Positions 1 to 11,690 of a stretch of DNA of 64,000 bases are shown piece after piece. The position numbers were made by a program, and so were the translations under genes. Position 1 is the first letter of the stretch. Each line of letters starts with the position of its first letter. Location of the stretch: assembly GCA_022315425.1 (NCBI GenBank), contig JAIUPT010000039.1:558001-622000 (forward strand), in the 5' to 3' direction. Under the pieces are notes generated by a model, which did not search any database, was not told the DNA's origin, and was given only the letters and a program-made list of their open reading frames with translations. This stretch comes from Pseudevernia furfuracea (Eukaryota; Ascomycota; Lecanoromycetes; Lecanorales; Parmeliaceae).

Positions 1-77
1 GTTTCTGTTCGAAGGCAAGGGAAACAGCACAAAGTAACGGTCTAGTACCAGTAAGATAAGGAGATTAATGAAATGTT

Positions 78-1113
78 TTAGTACTGACCAGCACCTGGTA
101 TGCCTAAGAGCCAAAGGAAAGCGCTTGATCTTTTCCTACTGTTGAACCAAATTTGGAAATCTTCATCTTTGCCCAACCAGGCGCAGGTGTCCTTACAACA
201 TTCGTTCTTCATGCGTTCCATTTCCTGGTCGTAAAGTCTAGGCGCAAGAGAAAGCTTACATGCCTCAAAATTCTGCCTTTCCCTTACTCGTTCACTCCGC
301 TCATACTCCTCCAAAGCTCTCGTACGAGCAGTGCGAGCATCGTGAATATCGGCCAGGGTTACTTCTCTATCCAGGAGTGACTTGTGATTCTCGATGGTCT
401 CCATCACGACCGAAATTTTGTCTGCGAAGCGTGGCCACAGGGCTTCGAAGAAAGGCTTCCAGCCTAGCAAATGACTGAGTCCTATTGGTGGAGTTGGTGT
501 TTTCTGAACGTACCTTTAGTATGAAAGAATCTCAACATGATTGCATAGAAGTCTAGAATATCTTTGTAAAAGAGGTACAGGATATCTCGGACACTCTTAT
601 TCTCTTTGAAAAGGCCCTCACAGTTCTTGAATTGGGGAAGGCAGTCTCCAATTTTCGTGGTCATCTCCACGACTTTGTCAAAACCTTTCACATAGTTTCT
701 CGACACCTAGATGTGATCAGCTCTGCCATCCCCCGTTGGGCCATAGTCGTACTTGGAGAAGAAATTTAATTGGCCCCTGCGAATTTCAGCAGTCGATCTC
801 CAACTAAGGCTCAATCAGTTATACCAACCCATATCAGCGCAAGAACATTAGCTCTAGCCTGCACGAATGTATCAACAACGTCGGAGTATTGTTGCAGGCA
901 AGCGAGGAATGGTTCTATCCTTTTCATATTTCGAAGCTTCCCCTTCCGGCCTTGCTCCTCTTGAGTTCTATCGATTTCCTTGTAGACGTCGTCAATGGTC
1001 TCAATCCCCTGAAAATCGAATCCGTGCGCATCTGGAAGCTCATCTTGGAAGTCTCTGACAGCAGCATCGAATGCTGATTGTGCTGAGGCCGCCATACCTG
1101 AATTGTTCGCCAT
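78..1113 (-). CDS. STAND-type NTPase, N-terminal part (runs toward left edge)
   Basis: Seen: four exons on the minus strand, 1113-829, 776-753, 706-514 and 463 to about 89. Exon 1 starts at ATG 1113 (MANNSGMAASAQ). Exon 2 is a 24-nt microexon (GPIKFLLQ). Exon 3 holds KDILDFYAIMLRFF. Exon 4 starts GWKPFFEALW and ends in a Walker A-like GIPGAG near position 90. Family knowledge: this order (helical N-terminus, then a P-loop) is that of fungal STAND/NACHT proteins used in self/non-self recognition; the NTPase and repeat regions would lie left of the window. Odd: GIPGAG is followed by Gln-Tyr-stop (78-80) unless an intron starts about 88, and I could not find the Walker A Lys. The copy may be truncated. 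The start lies 471 bp from the divergent SNF2 gene. Confidence 0.72.
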
Positions 1114-1584
1114 AGAAGATCTTGAAACCTTGATCTAGATTTATTCTGCGAAAGGTAGTACGATAAGTCCGTGGTAGCCACCGTCTCTGAGACTGGCAGT
1201 GATAGACACAACTCGATCTTGTTCGATGGCACTTTGACATCGAAAAAAAGCTCACACTTTCGTGCATCCGACAGCCTTGTTTAGATTTCTGCCTTGTGTG
1301 AGCTCACAGCCTTGCATAGTGGGCAGCCTTATGCAACTTACAGCCCCGGATGACCGATTGACAGGCAAATGCCTCTTGTCGGATTGGGACCCCCGCACCC
1401 ACCCAAACTCCGGGACGAGAATGTCCAATAAACAACAGTACCCATGAGAGCCTCGCATGAGCGGCGACTCGCTTCCTAGCTTGGGGCGCCTCAGCAGCAG
1501 GCTTTTCATCTGTAGAATAGTAATCGTAGAGGCCAGCATCCTTGCAAATAAGGCGAATGGCACCTTGATTAATGTCCATTCCGC
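1114..1584. promoter_or_regulatory. Divergent intergenic region between STAND and SNF2-RING genes
   Basis: 471 bp separate the two divergent start codons, so both promoters must lie here. I see no convincing ORF, tRNA or repeat. Short frames through it read over the promoters and the 5' end of the SNF2 gene. Confidence 0.5.
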
Positions 1585-4500
1585 ATGGCCTTTCAATCTT
1601 CTCCTTGGGTTGACATCAATGGCGAAGATCCAGAACACGATGGGAGGAGCAAACGGCGTTGCACCGGTCTTGGCAATGCCAGTGAGCCTCGGTCCATGGT
1701 CCAAACCCAGTGGGATGGCAGCTTGCCAGAGCAGTCGCCCTATGATAGATCTCGCTACAACTCGAATACTTTCGACGTGCAAGGAAGGTCCGCGTCGGCT
1801 GTTGACTTCGACGATGTTTCGTGGCAGCACGTCGGCAGTGTTCAAGGCCAAACATACTTTCAAAGCCATCAGAACTTGCCCTGGCCCTCATCAGACTACA
1901 ATTCGCAACCCTCTTGGCTCGAAGTAGTAGACACTGCGCCTTCGTCCTATCATCGAGTCCCCGACGCTCAAGCTCCTCTACATCCTGCCTCGAATGCCTT
2001 TGAATCTTGGAACCCACCAAGCAGCGTGACAACTTTCCAGCCAACACCCACCTCCGACATTTCACTTAGGGGAGAGTCTCATGATGTTGGCGCGATACCC
2101 AAGCATGGATGTCAAGATTCTTCCTGTGATAGCACCTCCGAACTTAAAAAGGGTGGGGATACCGTACACGAAGATACGAGCTACGAGCTTTGTTTGGGAT
2201 TGGTAGGTCAAGTTTGCTTCTGGGATGAAGCACTTGGACTATGAAACTCTGGCTGCAGTCCTTATAAGTCCAGTTCAGGGGCGAGTTCGGGGCCAAGGCT
2301 GGATTAAGAGACTGGCTACAATCCTAGACTTATTATCATTTGATATCGTCTGGAGGAGCAGTTACTTGGCTCAGAACCCAAGGCTAACCGTTTCACAGGT
2401 CAACACAGCGACTTTGCGAGTATCAAGTGCCACATTGGAATCCCTACCAGCAGGCCACTCCGTTGTCAAATTGAAGACACAGGGTCCGATGACCACTGTC
2501 CACTCTGTCTGCGAAAATAGCAACGGTAACTACTTAGGATTGCTTGATCATGAGACCGCGAGTGCTTTGGGTCAGATACGTCAAGAACATGATGTCGACA
2601 TCAGGGCCTACATGTCTCACGATCGCAAGCCCGAGTCGAAAAATAGCAGTGTAACATGGGGTGCTTCCATACCAATCTACATTGTCGTGTATGGTCATCC
2701 AGAGAATTCCGAGCTGGTAGGACAGACATTGTCCGAAAGCAGCATTTTCTTACAGCATCCACAGTTCAAGGAGGACCTAGCACTTTACAAGAACCCACAG
2801 TATCTAATCCGCCCAGGAGAGGAGTATCCAAACGTTGATTGTATAGACGCTGATCCTTCCAGTTCATGGACCGAACCGTCCAATGAGCCTGGGATCATTC
2901 ATGAGAATCGACTAGATAGTATATTCGAGTCGGCTCAGGGACCTGAAACGTATTCGATAATAGAGCCAAGTTCGCGTCTCAGCACTACTTTGCAGCCTCA
3001 TCAACGCATGGGACTCGCAATGATGCACGAAAAAGAAAGTGGGAACCTTCAAAAGAACGAGTTCACGGCGCTTTGGAGTCAGACGAGTACTTCAAACGGC
3101 CGCAGCTGGTACAGAAATAGCGTTACTGGCTCCGTGAAGGAGAACCCAATACTTTGTCTCGGCGGTCTCCTTGCAGACGAAATGGGCCTTGGAAAATCCT
3201 TAAACATCGTCGCGCTCATCGCGGGTACACTCGATGCTATGGCGACCCATTCGACGGAAGAATATCACCACAGCCCGTCATCGCAAGCTGAGAAATGCAA
3301 CAGAACGACTTTGATTGTCACACCAAAGTCGACTCTGCACTCCTGGAAAGAGCAGTTTGCTAAGCATACCAAATTCGCAAGCATACAAGTGTGTTACTAT
3401 TCCGGGAACAAACGGAAATCGACTGTGCCAGCTCTCCTTGGTCATGATGTTGTTGTAACAACGTATGGAACGTTGACAGCTGAAAGGAATCGCAGGGCCA
3501 AACAGTCTAGTGATGAAGATCAGCCTCTTTTGGCGAACCATTGGCTCCGTGTCGTATTGGACGAAGCTCATGTCATCCGAAACGCATCTACAAAGCAATG
3601 TGCCACAGTGTGTGCTCTCAAGGCTCGACATAGATGGTGCTTGACCGGAACACCCATACAGAATACGGTGGAAGACTTTGGAAGTCTCCTACAATTTCTG
3701 CGAGTATACCCGTTCGACAACCCTTCTTCGTTCACTCATGAGATTGCCGACTGGATACGATGTGGGGACGAGAAAGGCATGAAACGGCTGCGTTTGCTCG
3801 TGAGTGCTATCTGTTTGCGAAGGACCAAAGATTGCTTGGGGCTACCTCCCAGGAAGAACGAGATCCAACCAGTGGTTTTCAACAGCGAAGAGAAGCATCT
3901 TTACGAATCCTGCAAACAAAGCACGGTTGAGTTCATCGAACTTGTTTTCAAAGAAGATGGAAAGCTCAAATCGTTCGCAACGGTCATTCAACTAATCCTA
4001 CGGTTGAGGCAGATTTGCAATCACGGAAAAGAGATGCTGTCCGCCAAGACTTTGAAGAAGATAGACGATTACATGTCGTCGCAAGGCTCAAGAGAAAGCA
4101 TATCACCACTCGTGGAAATTGCTCTGTGCGGAATGTGTGGACGTAAAGTTCATGATATGGACTCACTGCTACCATGCATGCACCCATCCTGCAGCTCTTG
4201 CTTCGAGGAGAAAGAAATGATGATTTCAAAGGGCGAGCTTGAATGTTCAATATGCGCGGGCAGGGACTCTTCAAAATCGAACAACAGTCCAGGAATTGGC
4301 CAGGACCAGTCAATGCCAGATGCAATTATCGTCGACTACCAACCATCCTCAAAGGTCGCTGCACTTGTACAAAACTTACTATCATACAATGAAGATCCTG
4401 ACCACCTCCCAATCAAAAGGTGATATATTCTTACCACGTCATCCCAGGTCGTGGCTGACCTGATCCTAGTGTCGTCTTCTCTTACTGGACCAAGATGCTT

Positions 4501-5123
4501 GACCTCATCAGTCAAGCACTGAATGCCAACAACATCCACTTTGAGCGCTTGGACGGAAAGATGTCTACGCCACAGAGGCATAAGGCTATTCAAAATTTCC
4601 GCAACGATCGTATGTGCACTGTCTTTCTTGCAACTGTCGGTAGTGCCGGAGTTGGGTGAGTCTCATATCATAAGATGCCGCCGCTCTTGACTCAATACTC
4701 ACGACCAGCAGCATTGACCTGACCGCAGCTTGTCGTATTCATCTTATGGAGCCGCAGTGGAATCCCATGGCCGAGGAGCAAGCTCTTGATAGAGTACACC
4801 GAATCGGGCAAACACAGTCTGTCATTGCCACTCGATATATAGTGAGCGAGAGTGTGGAAGAAGTCCGTATCTCTTACACCTCGCTAACGTACTTGACCTC
4901 ACTGATCGTGTCTTTAAAATAGTACGTCGTCTCCCTGCAGAAAAAGAAGCTGGATCTGATCCAGCAATCGCTCGGACCGAACGCTACACCAAAAACAAAT
5001 GCACTCAAGGAAAGACTAAAAGTGAGATCTCTCCTATCTCCGTAAACAGTCATTCGGTCTGTTGACGATAGCTAGACTTTGCACGATTTTCTTACCTCGT
5101 CTTCAACCACCGCCGGGGACTAA
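1585..5123 (+). CDS. SNF2-family ATPase with RING finger (RAD5/HLTF-like), six exons
   Basis: Proposed exons 1585-2206, 2259-4419, 4470-4655, 4712-4862, 4923-5021 and 5076-5123; introns are 50-60 nt and phases match. Motifs in order: ATPase motif I LADEMGLGKSLN, Ia LIVTPKSTLHSWKEQF, II DEAH in VVLDEAHVIRN, III RWCLTGTPIQN. A RING inserted between the helicase lobes begins CGMCGRK and continues with CMHPSCSSC and CSIC. Lobe two has SVVFSYWTKML, LDGKMSTPQR, VGSAGVGIDLTAA and the motif VI-like HRIGQTQSV. Known role of the family: ATP-driven DNA translocation coupled to RING ubiquitin ligase activity, in post-replication repair (RAD5/HLTF) or nucleotide excision repair (RAD16). The N-terminal 220 residues are unstructured and poorly conserved. 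The ORF is intact. Intron 1 (donor GTCAAG) and intron 4 (donor GTCCGT) have weak donors and are less certain. No HIRAN domain was recognised, so the exact orthologue is open. Confidence 0.88.
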
Positions 5124-5904
5124 TAAGTAGGACAGCCCTCAACATGATGGCTCTTGAGGAAGTTGGAAGGGCGGCGGAAACGGGAAATTTGATTGTATTC
5201 ATTTCCTGCAATCTCCGACGGGAAATGCACAATTGTATAAAGCGTACATTGGTCATGCGTAAAACTCCACTTCATCAGTCGAAGTCTGTCGAGGGATGCT
5301 TTGTAGGCTACGCGGAGCGTCAAATATAGAGGATACGCAGCCGTGGATACAAAGACAACGTCCATGAACGTATTCAGAGATCATGAAGTTCAATTGGCTG
5401 AGGCGATTCATATTGAACAAAGCGTTCATCACTCACGCCTAGCATATCTTTTGCAAAACTAATGTCTTTCAAGGGGACGACGGTGTTTCTGGATTCCGAT
5501 TGATAATCCTCTCTGGAACACTTTCAGGCTGAAGCGTTCATAATTGCAGTACAGGACATTGTGTATGCACAATAATGTGTTTTCAAAGTTCCGATCTCTC
5601 AAGTAGGCTTTGTAGAGTTCAATAAGGCAATCGTCCTCCTGACCCTCTCTACGCCTGGCGGGGCTGAGCAGTTCACCTTCTGTTGGTAGAAGACGTCACG
5701 GGGTACAGTAGGTGGATATCGCCATCCATCATCTTCCATCACCACTGAGGGTATCAAGACCATGTCATGCCGATAATCCTCCTGCGTGCCGTCCGCTCAT
5801 ACAAGCACGCCATGCTGTCGTATCACATCACACGCTTCACTCACTCAGGCCATTTTTCGAGCGAGTACTTATCTTGGTAGAAATCAGCCTTTCTGCGAGA
5901 CTAG
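5124..5904. other. Intergenic DNA, no gene recognised
   Basis: Normal-composition sequence between the SNF2-RING stop codon and the transposon block. Short frames exist, but none has domain motifs or a credible splice pattern. G+C falls sharply at about 5905, the left edge of the RIP-affected block. Confidence 0.5.
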
Positions 5905-7490
5905 TAAATTAAACTTATAGTATTAACGAAGTAACTAAACGATATTATCGTCATAAATACTTAAGTTATGAATTTAAATAAGAAAGTGCTCGATAGATAA
6001 ACACGTATTTTAGACGTTATCATATCGTCTCGACTTTTGATTTATTAGATTTTAAAGTCGAAGAGATCTTATTTGAAGTTACAAGAATCAATAATAATAT
6101 AATTACTTAAGTTATAACGTAAGAACGCTTTCGTTATAAACGAGAAATAACGTTAAAGATACGTTATTAAGTAAAATAAGTTTTTAAAATAAGAAGTTAA
6201 GAAGAACGAACTATTATATCGTAATTTTATAATTTATATTTTTAACGATTCTATTACGAAGAAAGAGATTCTTTAAATAAATTATAATAATTTTAACGCT
6301 AAGCATTTTACACGCAGACGCACTAAGAAAAGTATTAGATTTAAGTATTACTAATTAAATATGATGAATAAGATCATAAACTACGTTCGCACTTGTCTCG
6401 ATTATCAACGAATACGAGTTTATTATTATAAGTCTTATAACGAGCTATTTTTAATATTATCGAATAACGTAAATCTATTTTATACTATAATAATGAACTT
6501 TATTATTAATATGTTATCTGCGAGAGATTCTTATATTAATAAGATATACGATGTTATTTTAATCATAATTGATAGGTTAATAAAATACGTAACGTATATA
6601 GTCACTATTAAGAATTTAAAAGCTAATAAACTTATAAATATAATATAAAAAGAATTCGTGTCATTGCGAGATATAATATGAAACTTGATTTTAGATCGAG
6701 ACTTATTATTTATAAGCAAGTTTTGATTAATGTTACATTAACATTTAAATACGAAGCGTAAGCTTAATACTACTTTTTATTCTTAGACGAATAATTAAAT
6801 TAAGAGATAAAATCAAGTTCTCGAATATTATTTGTGAGTATATTATAACTATAAGCAAGATAATTAATCAGAGATACTATTAATAACTACGTTTATATAT
6901 AATAATAATATACACGCAAGCATCGAAAAAATCTCGTATAAGATATTAATAAAATATATTATAGATTTAAGAAGCGCTTTTAAGAATAAAATTCTAAGAA
7001 AAGAAGTATCGCTTATTATAGAGCGAGCAAAATAATTATAAGAAACTAAATTATATCTATAAGAGTTATAAAAGCGAGTTACGAAGTAGTAGATAAAGTA
7101 TTATAATAACAATTATAAAGCTATAATCTTTAAGAAAGAGAATAAGATATTATTATAAAGTCTAAATATACGCACTCTGCGATTAAAAAAGAAACTAAAT
7201 TATAGATAACTTAAACTCTTTAAGATATTAAAGAAAATAGACACGTAGACTTATAAGCTAGACCTCTCTATTAAATATAAAAGAATTCACTTTATATTTT
7301 ATATATCGCTACTAAAATCATAACACTTATAAAACGATAATTTAGAATTATAAATAATTCTAATTAACGATAAAGAGAAGTAAGAAGTCGAGAAGATATT
7401 GAATAAAAGAACTTATAAGAGCGAGACTAAATATCTTATCGATTAAAAAGATTTTTTATTTTATAAGTATTCGTGAGAATTAATAAAAAT
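5905..7490 (+). pseudogene. Element L: chromovirus pol remnant (integrase and chromodomain)
   Basis: A plus-strand frame with many stops reads like a Ty3/gypsy pol C-terminus. An H2C2-type integrase N-terminus (RRRTKKSIRFKYY at about 6321) is followed by NYVRTCLDYQRIRV (from 6379), the integrase core near DFIINMLSARDSY, then IVDRLTKY-like DRLIKYVTYI and an SDRD-like SRSRLIIYK region to about 6730. A decayed chromodomain reads EVEKILNKRTYKSETKYLI at about 7385-7440. gag, protease and RT are missing to the left, where the block meets genomic DNA. No LTR pair was found, so the outer limits are approximate. Confidence 0.75.
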
Positions 7491-9480
7491 ATTAAAAACG
7501 TAATTAAAGATTATAAGCGAGCAAAGAAGTTACGAAAATTAATATTTAAAATAAAGTAAAAGATATAAATATTATATAAAATTAAGAAGCGAGATAGATT
7601 ATAAAAGAAAAGATAATAATAATAATATAAGAGACTCGCAGATAAGTTATTTCTAATTAAAGACTAGATATATATAATTATTCAAAGACTCGCAGATCGA
7701 TATTTAGACGTCGAAGCGTAACATTTAAACGAAAAAGATTATAAGAATTATTAACATATAATATATTGCTTAATATTAATATATCTGCTCTCGTAACTCA
7801 AAAAGCATATTATCTTATTAAGAATAATTATTATGACGACGACGAGCGAGAATAAAAGCAAAGACGAGAGCAAAAAAGATAATAACGACGTTAACGACAC
7901 GTATCGCGACTATGCTTATTAATAAGTCATCACGTATTTAAGAAAAGATCATCTTATTCTTTCACGCGCGCAGCGCGAGAGTAATCAACGCGTTAATTGT
8001 AATAATCGCGAATATCGTAATCTGATAATAACGAGAGACGAGATCTATCAAGCACGAACATCTTTCGTAAGAATATCGATTACACTTTTTCTATTTGCTG
8101 CTCGAGAGCGACGTTACATATAAAAAATTAAACGTATATATTAACGCACGTACGTAACGAACGTAGATAGACCCTTCATAAGCGTTAATATATACTTTAA
8201 TATCTCTCTCGCAACGACACGTATATTATAATATTCTCTTAAGAGTCGAGAAGATAGATACGAAAATAATAATAAAAGAAGAAATGAAAGACGAGATAAT
8301 TATTTCTTATATTAATTAAAAATCTCGTATTACGATATATTAACTTATTAATAAAAAGAAAACGTCTCGTAGAGTCATAACGACGAGAAAAAGTGATTAA
8401 AGTAATTATTATTAACGATGTTAATATGCTTCTTAATTATCGCATTACTTTAGTAATCAATTATAATTAAGTAGTAATGTTCTTATAAAAGAAAAAAAGT
8501 ATTATATTCACTTGTTATAATTAATGTTATTATTATTTTAATAAGAGTGAAAAAAGATAACAGAGCGACTTTTAATTCACTAACGCGATTTTAATTATTA
8601 TTATAATAATAAGATAATAAAGTCTAAAACGCGATAATAATATCTCATAGAAAGATAATAATATCTCTCTAAGAAGCACTTACATCTTTTTAATAAAATA
8701 ATAATGCTTTAGACGCTCTATTATAACTTCAGTAAGTCGAGATTATTATTATAATAATAAAATCAAAGCTATCTATAGATAAGCAATTTAAAGTCAACTG
8801 CGTAACATGTATTAAAGATACGACTACGTCATAATTAATATAAGTTTAATAAACGTGTTTTATTAAACTCATAGATACTTAATTATGAAGTAGTTATAAA
8901 GAGACTTAAGAACTAAATCTTTTAAGAGAAAAAGTAGTTATAAGAGCGAAGCGAATTTATCAAGATTAGAGCTCACTTATTAAGTTACGACTCACGTAGT
9001 TAAGAACTTAATTTAATATACTTAAAAAAAGTCTTAAATAACTACGAGTTCCCTCGTTTCTTTTCTCTTCTTTAGCTATTAATTCACTTAGCAATCTAAA
9101 TCATTTATTATTACACTCTAAGTTCACAACCTCGTATAGTGTCTAGCAGCTACGCAGCTTCATTTAAAAGAAGCCCTTACTATCTCACATTTGAAGTATA
9201 CTTAAGACAGAAAGACGACTCTCTAAAAGTTAATATAGTACGCAGACGTGAAATCGTAGAGAGTAAGCTCGTGTTGATAATGTTATTACTATATATATAA
9301 ATTTAAGATTTTTTAACTTAATTCTATCTTATTCTTTTATATATATTAATTCTTTAAGCGATTTTTATAATAAAAAAATTAAAAATAATATATAATTTTA
9401 ATATTTTATATATATTTATATTATTAAATTTAAAAAGTTTCTTTTCGTACGATTTTCGTCGAATTTATACGATTAATACG
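7491..9480. other. RIP-degraded AT-rich DNA, probably 3' part of element L
   Basis: Dense TpA/CpG-retaining sequence with no readable protein on either strand. On the minus strand at about 8000-8200, fragments such as RRSRAANRK hint at an antisense Cys-rich frame like that in element G, but stops and RIP make this only a suggestion. The 3' LTR of L may lie near 9100-9290, but I found no second copy to prove it. Confidence 0.4.
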
Positions 9481-10158
9481 ATTTAATTTATTTAATAAAC
9501 TTTATTTATATTTAATTCTTTTCGTCGAATTCGTATAATTAGCAAGTTAAAAAAAATTTAATATACGCAATAAGATATACGTAATAAGATATACGTAATA
9601 TAAGTCTCGAGAACGATACGTATTATTCTCTCGAGAAAAATATTTAAATTATATAAATTTAAAATCTAATTTAATATAATATAAATATTCGTCGTTATAA
9701 TTATTTATAAATTTAAAAATTTTCTATTAAATTTAAAATTACTAACTTTGCGAATCTAACGAAAATCGTGCTTTTTATATAATTAGTAATTCATATAAAT
9801 TTTCGTACGATTTTCGTTAGATTCGCAACTTTAAGAATTTTTAATAGAATTTAGTCTTATAAATAATTTTTAATTCTATAGATCTTAATTTTTAATAATC
9901 GACGTCGATAACGAAAAGATATTACGATAACGAGTATTTATATTATATTAAATTAGATTTTATTAGATTCACATAATTTAAATATTTTTCTCGCGAGAGT
10001 GTTATTAATATCGTTCTCGAGACTTATATTATATATAATTAATTGCGTATATCTTATTGCGTATATCTTATATTTATTAAAAAAAATTTAACTTATTAAT
10101 TATACGAATTTAACGAAAAGAGTTAAATATAAATAAAGTTTATTAAATAAATTAAATT
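9481..10158. repeat. Foldback (long inverted) repeat, copy 1
   Basis: Two arms of about 200-300 bp are inverted copies of each other. For example, 9494 AATAAACTTTATTTATATTT matches the complement of AAATAAAGTTTATT near 10131-10144, and TCTCGAGAACGAT (9605) matches its complement at 10010-10022. An inner stem CGAATCTAACGAAAATCG (9751-9768) is exactly complementary to 9808-9825. No coding capacity. This fits a MITE or foldback element. A second copy flanks the pogo-like element K. Confidence 0.72.
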
Positions 10159-10439
10159 TGATTTAATTTGATTTTTATACTCGTTTCTATTTAAACTACG
10201 AAAGATAATTACGAACTACTTCGTAGACAATGATTTTCTGCATTATTATATACGTAAGAGAAATCTTTAAGTGTCGTCGTCTAACGTACGTGTCACTTAG
10301 AATAAAAACTCTTACTTTCTACTCAGGCGCACGCTGCATATTACACTGAGTACTATGACATTTAAATCTTAATTAATTGTACGATAAGAACGTTATCTGC
10401 TTCTCGAATTAATCAAAAAGTCTAATCTAACTGCGTGAT

Positions 10440-10684
10440 ACACTAAATCACGACGTTGCGCGACGAGGTCGCGACTAATATAGTTGTAACGACTACACTA
10501 TATAGAGAGAAGACGATGTTAAGATAATATAACTACGGCTCACTTCGTAGTTAGTCTAATATCACTAATCTCGATGAACGAGATCGATCTCAGTGATAAT
10601 GTAAGTTATTCGAGAGACTCGAGAACTTACGCTTCTATATTTGCGTTCAACTATCGAATAAGAAGATCGATAGTTGCAGTTAAC
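10440..10684. repeat. Chain of short hairpins in AT-rich DNA (left part)
   Basis: Successive small stems: CGCGAC/GTCGCG (10459-10464 with 10468-10473), TAACTACG/CGTAGTTA (10530-10537 with 10546-10553), GTAAGTT/AACTTAC (10601-10607 with 10624-10630) and AACTATCG/CGATAGTT (10649-10656 with 10668-10675). Element A is inserted immediately afterwards at TTAAC, and another stem follows on its far side. Function unknown. Confidence 0.5.
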
Positions 10685-10868
10685 TGTTACGAGCGTACCT
10701 CGCATCCTTGACACACCTGCCTTGACACTTCCCCTTTAGGCTTAGCGTGTCTTGGCAGGTTCACTCCGCCATACATATATGGCGTCCCTCCCAGTCCATA
10801 GTTGCTCCTCAGCTTGTTATCTTCGTTACATACTACACTACGGTTATCACCACAGTACGGTCCTTACA
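10685..10868 (+). repeat. Element A 5' LTR
   Basis: 184 bp, TG...CA ends. Contains AGCTTGTTAT (10811-10820), the partner of the primer-binding site just downstream. Confidence 0.95.
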
Positions 10869-11690
10869 CTATAACAAGCTCATTTCAAACCCTTACCGGG
10901 ACGCATCTTCATATGTGTTCCAACCAGTAGCCACAGGAAGGCACATGGACTGAATCCCAGTCGACCAGGCCTTCAGCCACGAGGATCTCGTGCCTCAACC
11001 AAAAATCATCCTTCTAGCACACCAGAACACCTAAATTCTTCGTGGCAACTCAAGCGGACAAGAACTCAGCTTGCTACATCCTTTTCAAGAGTTCTTCTCC
11101 GCCCGCAACTTCAGCAACTTCACCGCCTTCGGGTTTCACACCACAACCACTCAAGAAACCACTCAAGAAACCACTCAAGAAAGAACACCATTTCAAATAT
11201 CCTTACCCTTGCCTTGGTTAAGCACGCCAGGAGAAATAAAGTGCTACCCGATTCTCGACGCAACACTCAAAACCAACCACCAAAAATTTCACAACCACAC
11301 ATTCAACCCGAGTTCTGAACGTCTCATTCCAAGGACAAAACGTTCCAATACAAGGGGTCTGAACGGCGCTCGATTCGGTTAACAAACGCCTTCACAGCAC
11401 CCTCCGCAAGAAACCCTTCTCTGCCCGCAAATTCTGCCCCGCCTGGCCTTCACACCTGAATTTGTCAACAAACCACCCTCTCAGGATAACACCGTCACAA
11501 ACAACACACTTCAAAGCATTCACATTCTTTGTGAGGTGTCAAACGGCTAGCAAATAAAAAAGTTGCATCAGAAACAAAGAAAATCGGTTCCCCGCAACAC
11601 TCCCAACACCAAAACTTCTACCCCAATTTCTACGAAAACTCCCTCCCTCCCTCTCACAAATCGACCTCTTAACTGAGTACTCGATTAATC
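10869..11690 (+). other. Element A leader (primer-binding site and untranslated region)
   Basis: The primer-binding site begins two bases after the LTR. The rest has no gene but includes a triple ACTCAAGAAACC-type repeat at about 11148-11180. A segment at 11410-11595 (CTGCCCGCAAATTCTGCCCC, then TGTCAAACGGCTAGCAAATA) recurs on the minus strand in the leaders of elements C and H and, more diverged, B and D. Confidence 0.7.

Noticed and set aside
1252..1869. 205-codon minus-strand frame
   Set aside because: It overlaps the promoter and the first exon of the SNF2-RING gene, shows no domain motifs and is antisense to a well-supported gene.
5712..5912. 66-codon frame before the transposon block
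   Set aside because: No motif, no homology I recognise, and it crosses into the RIPed edge.
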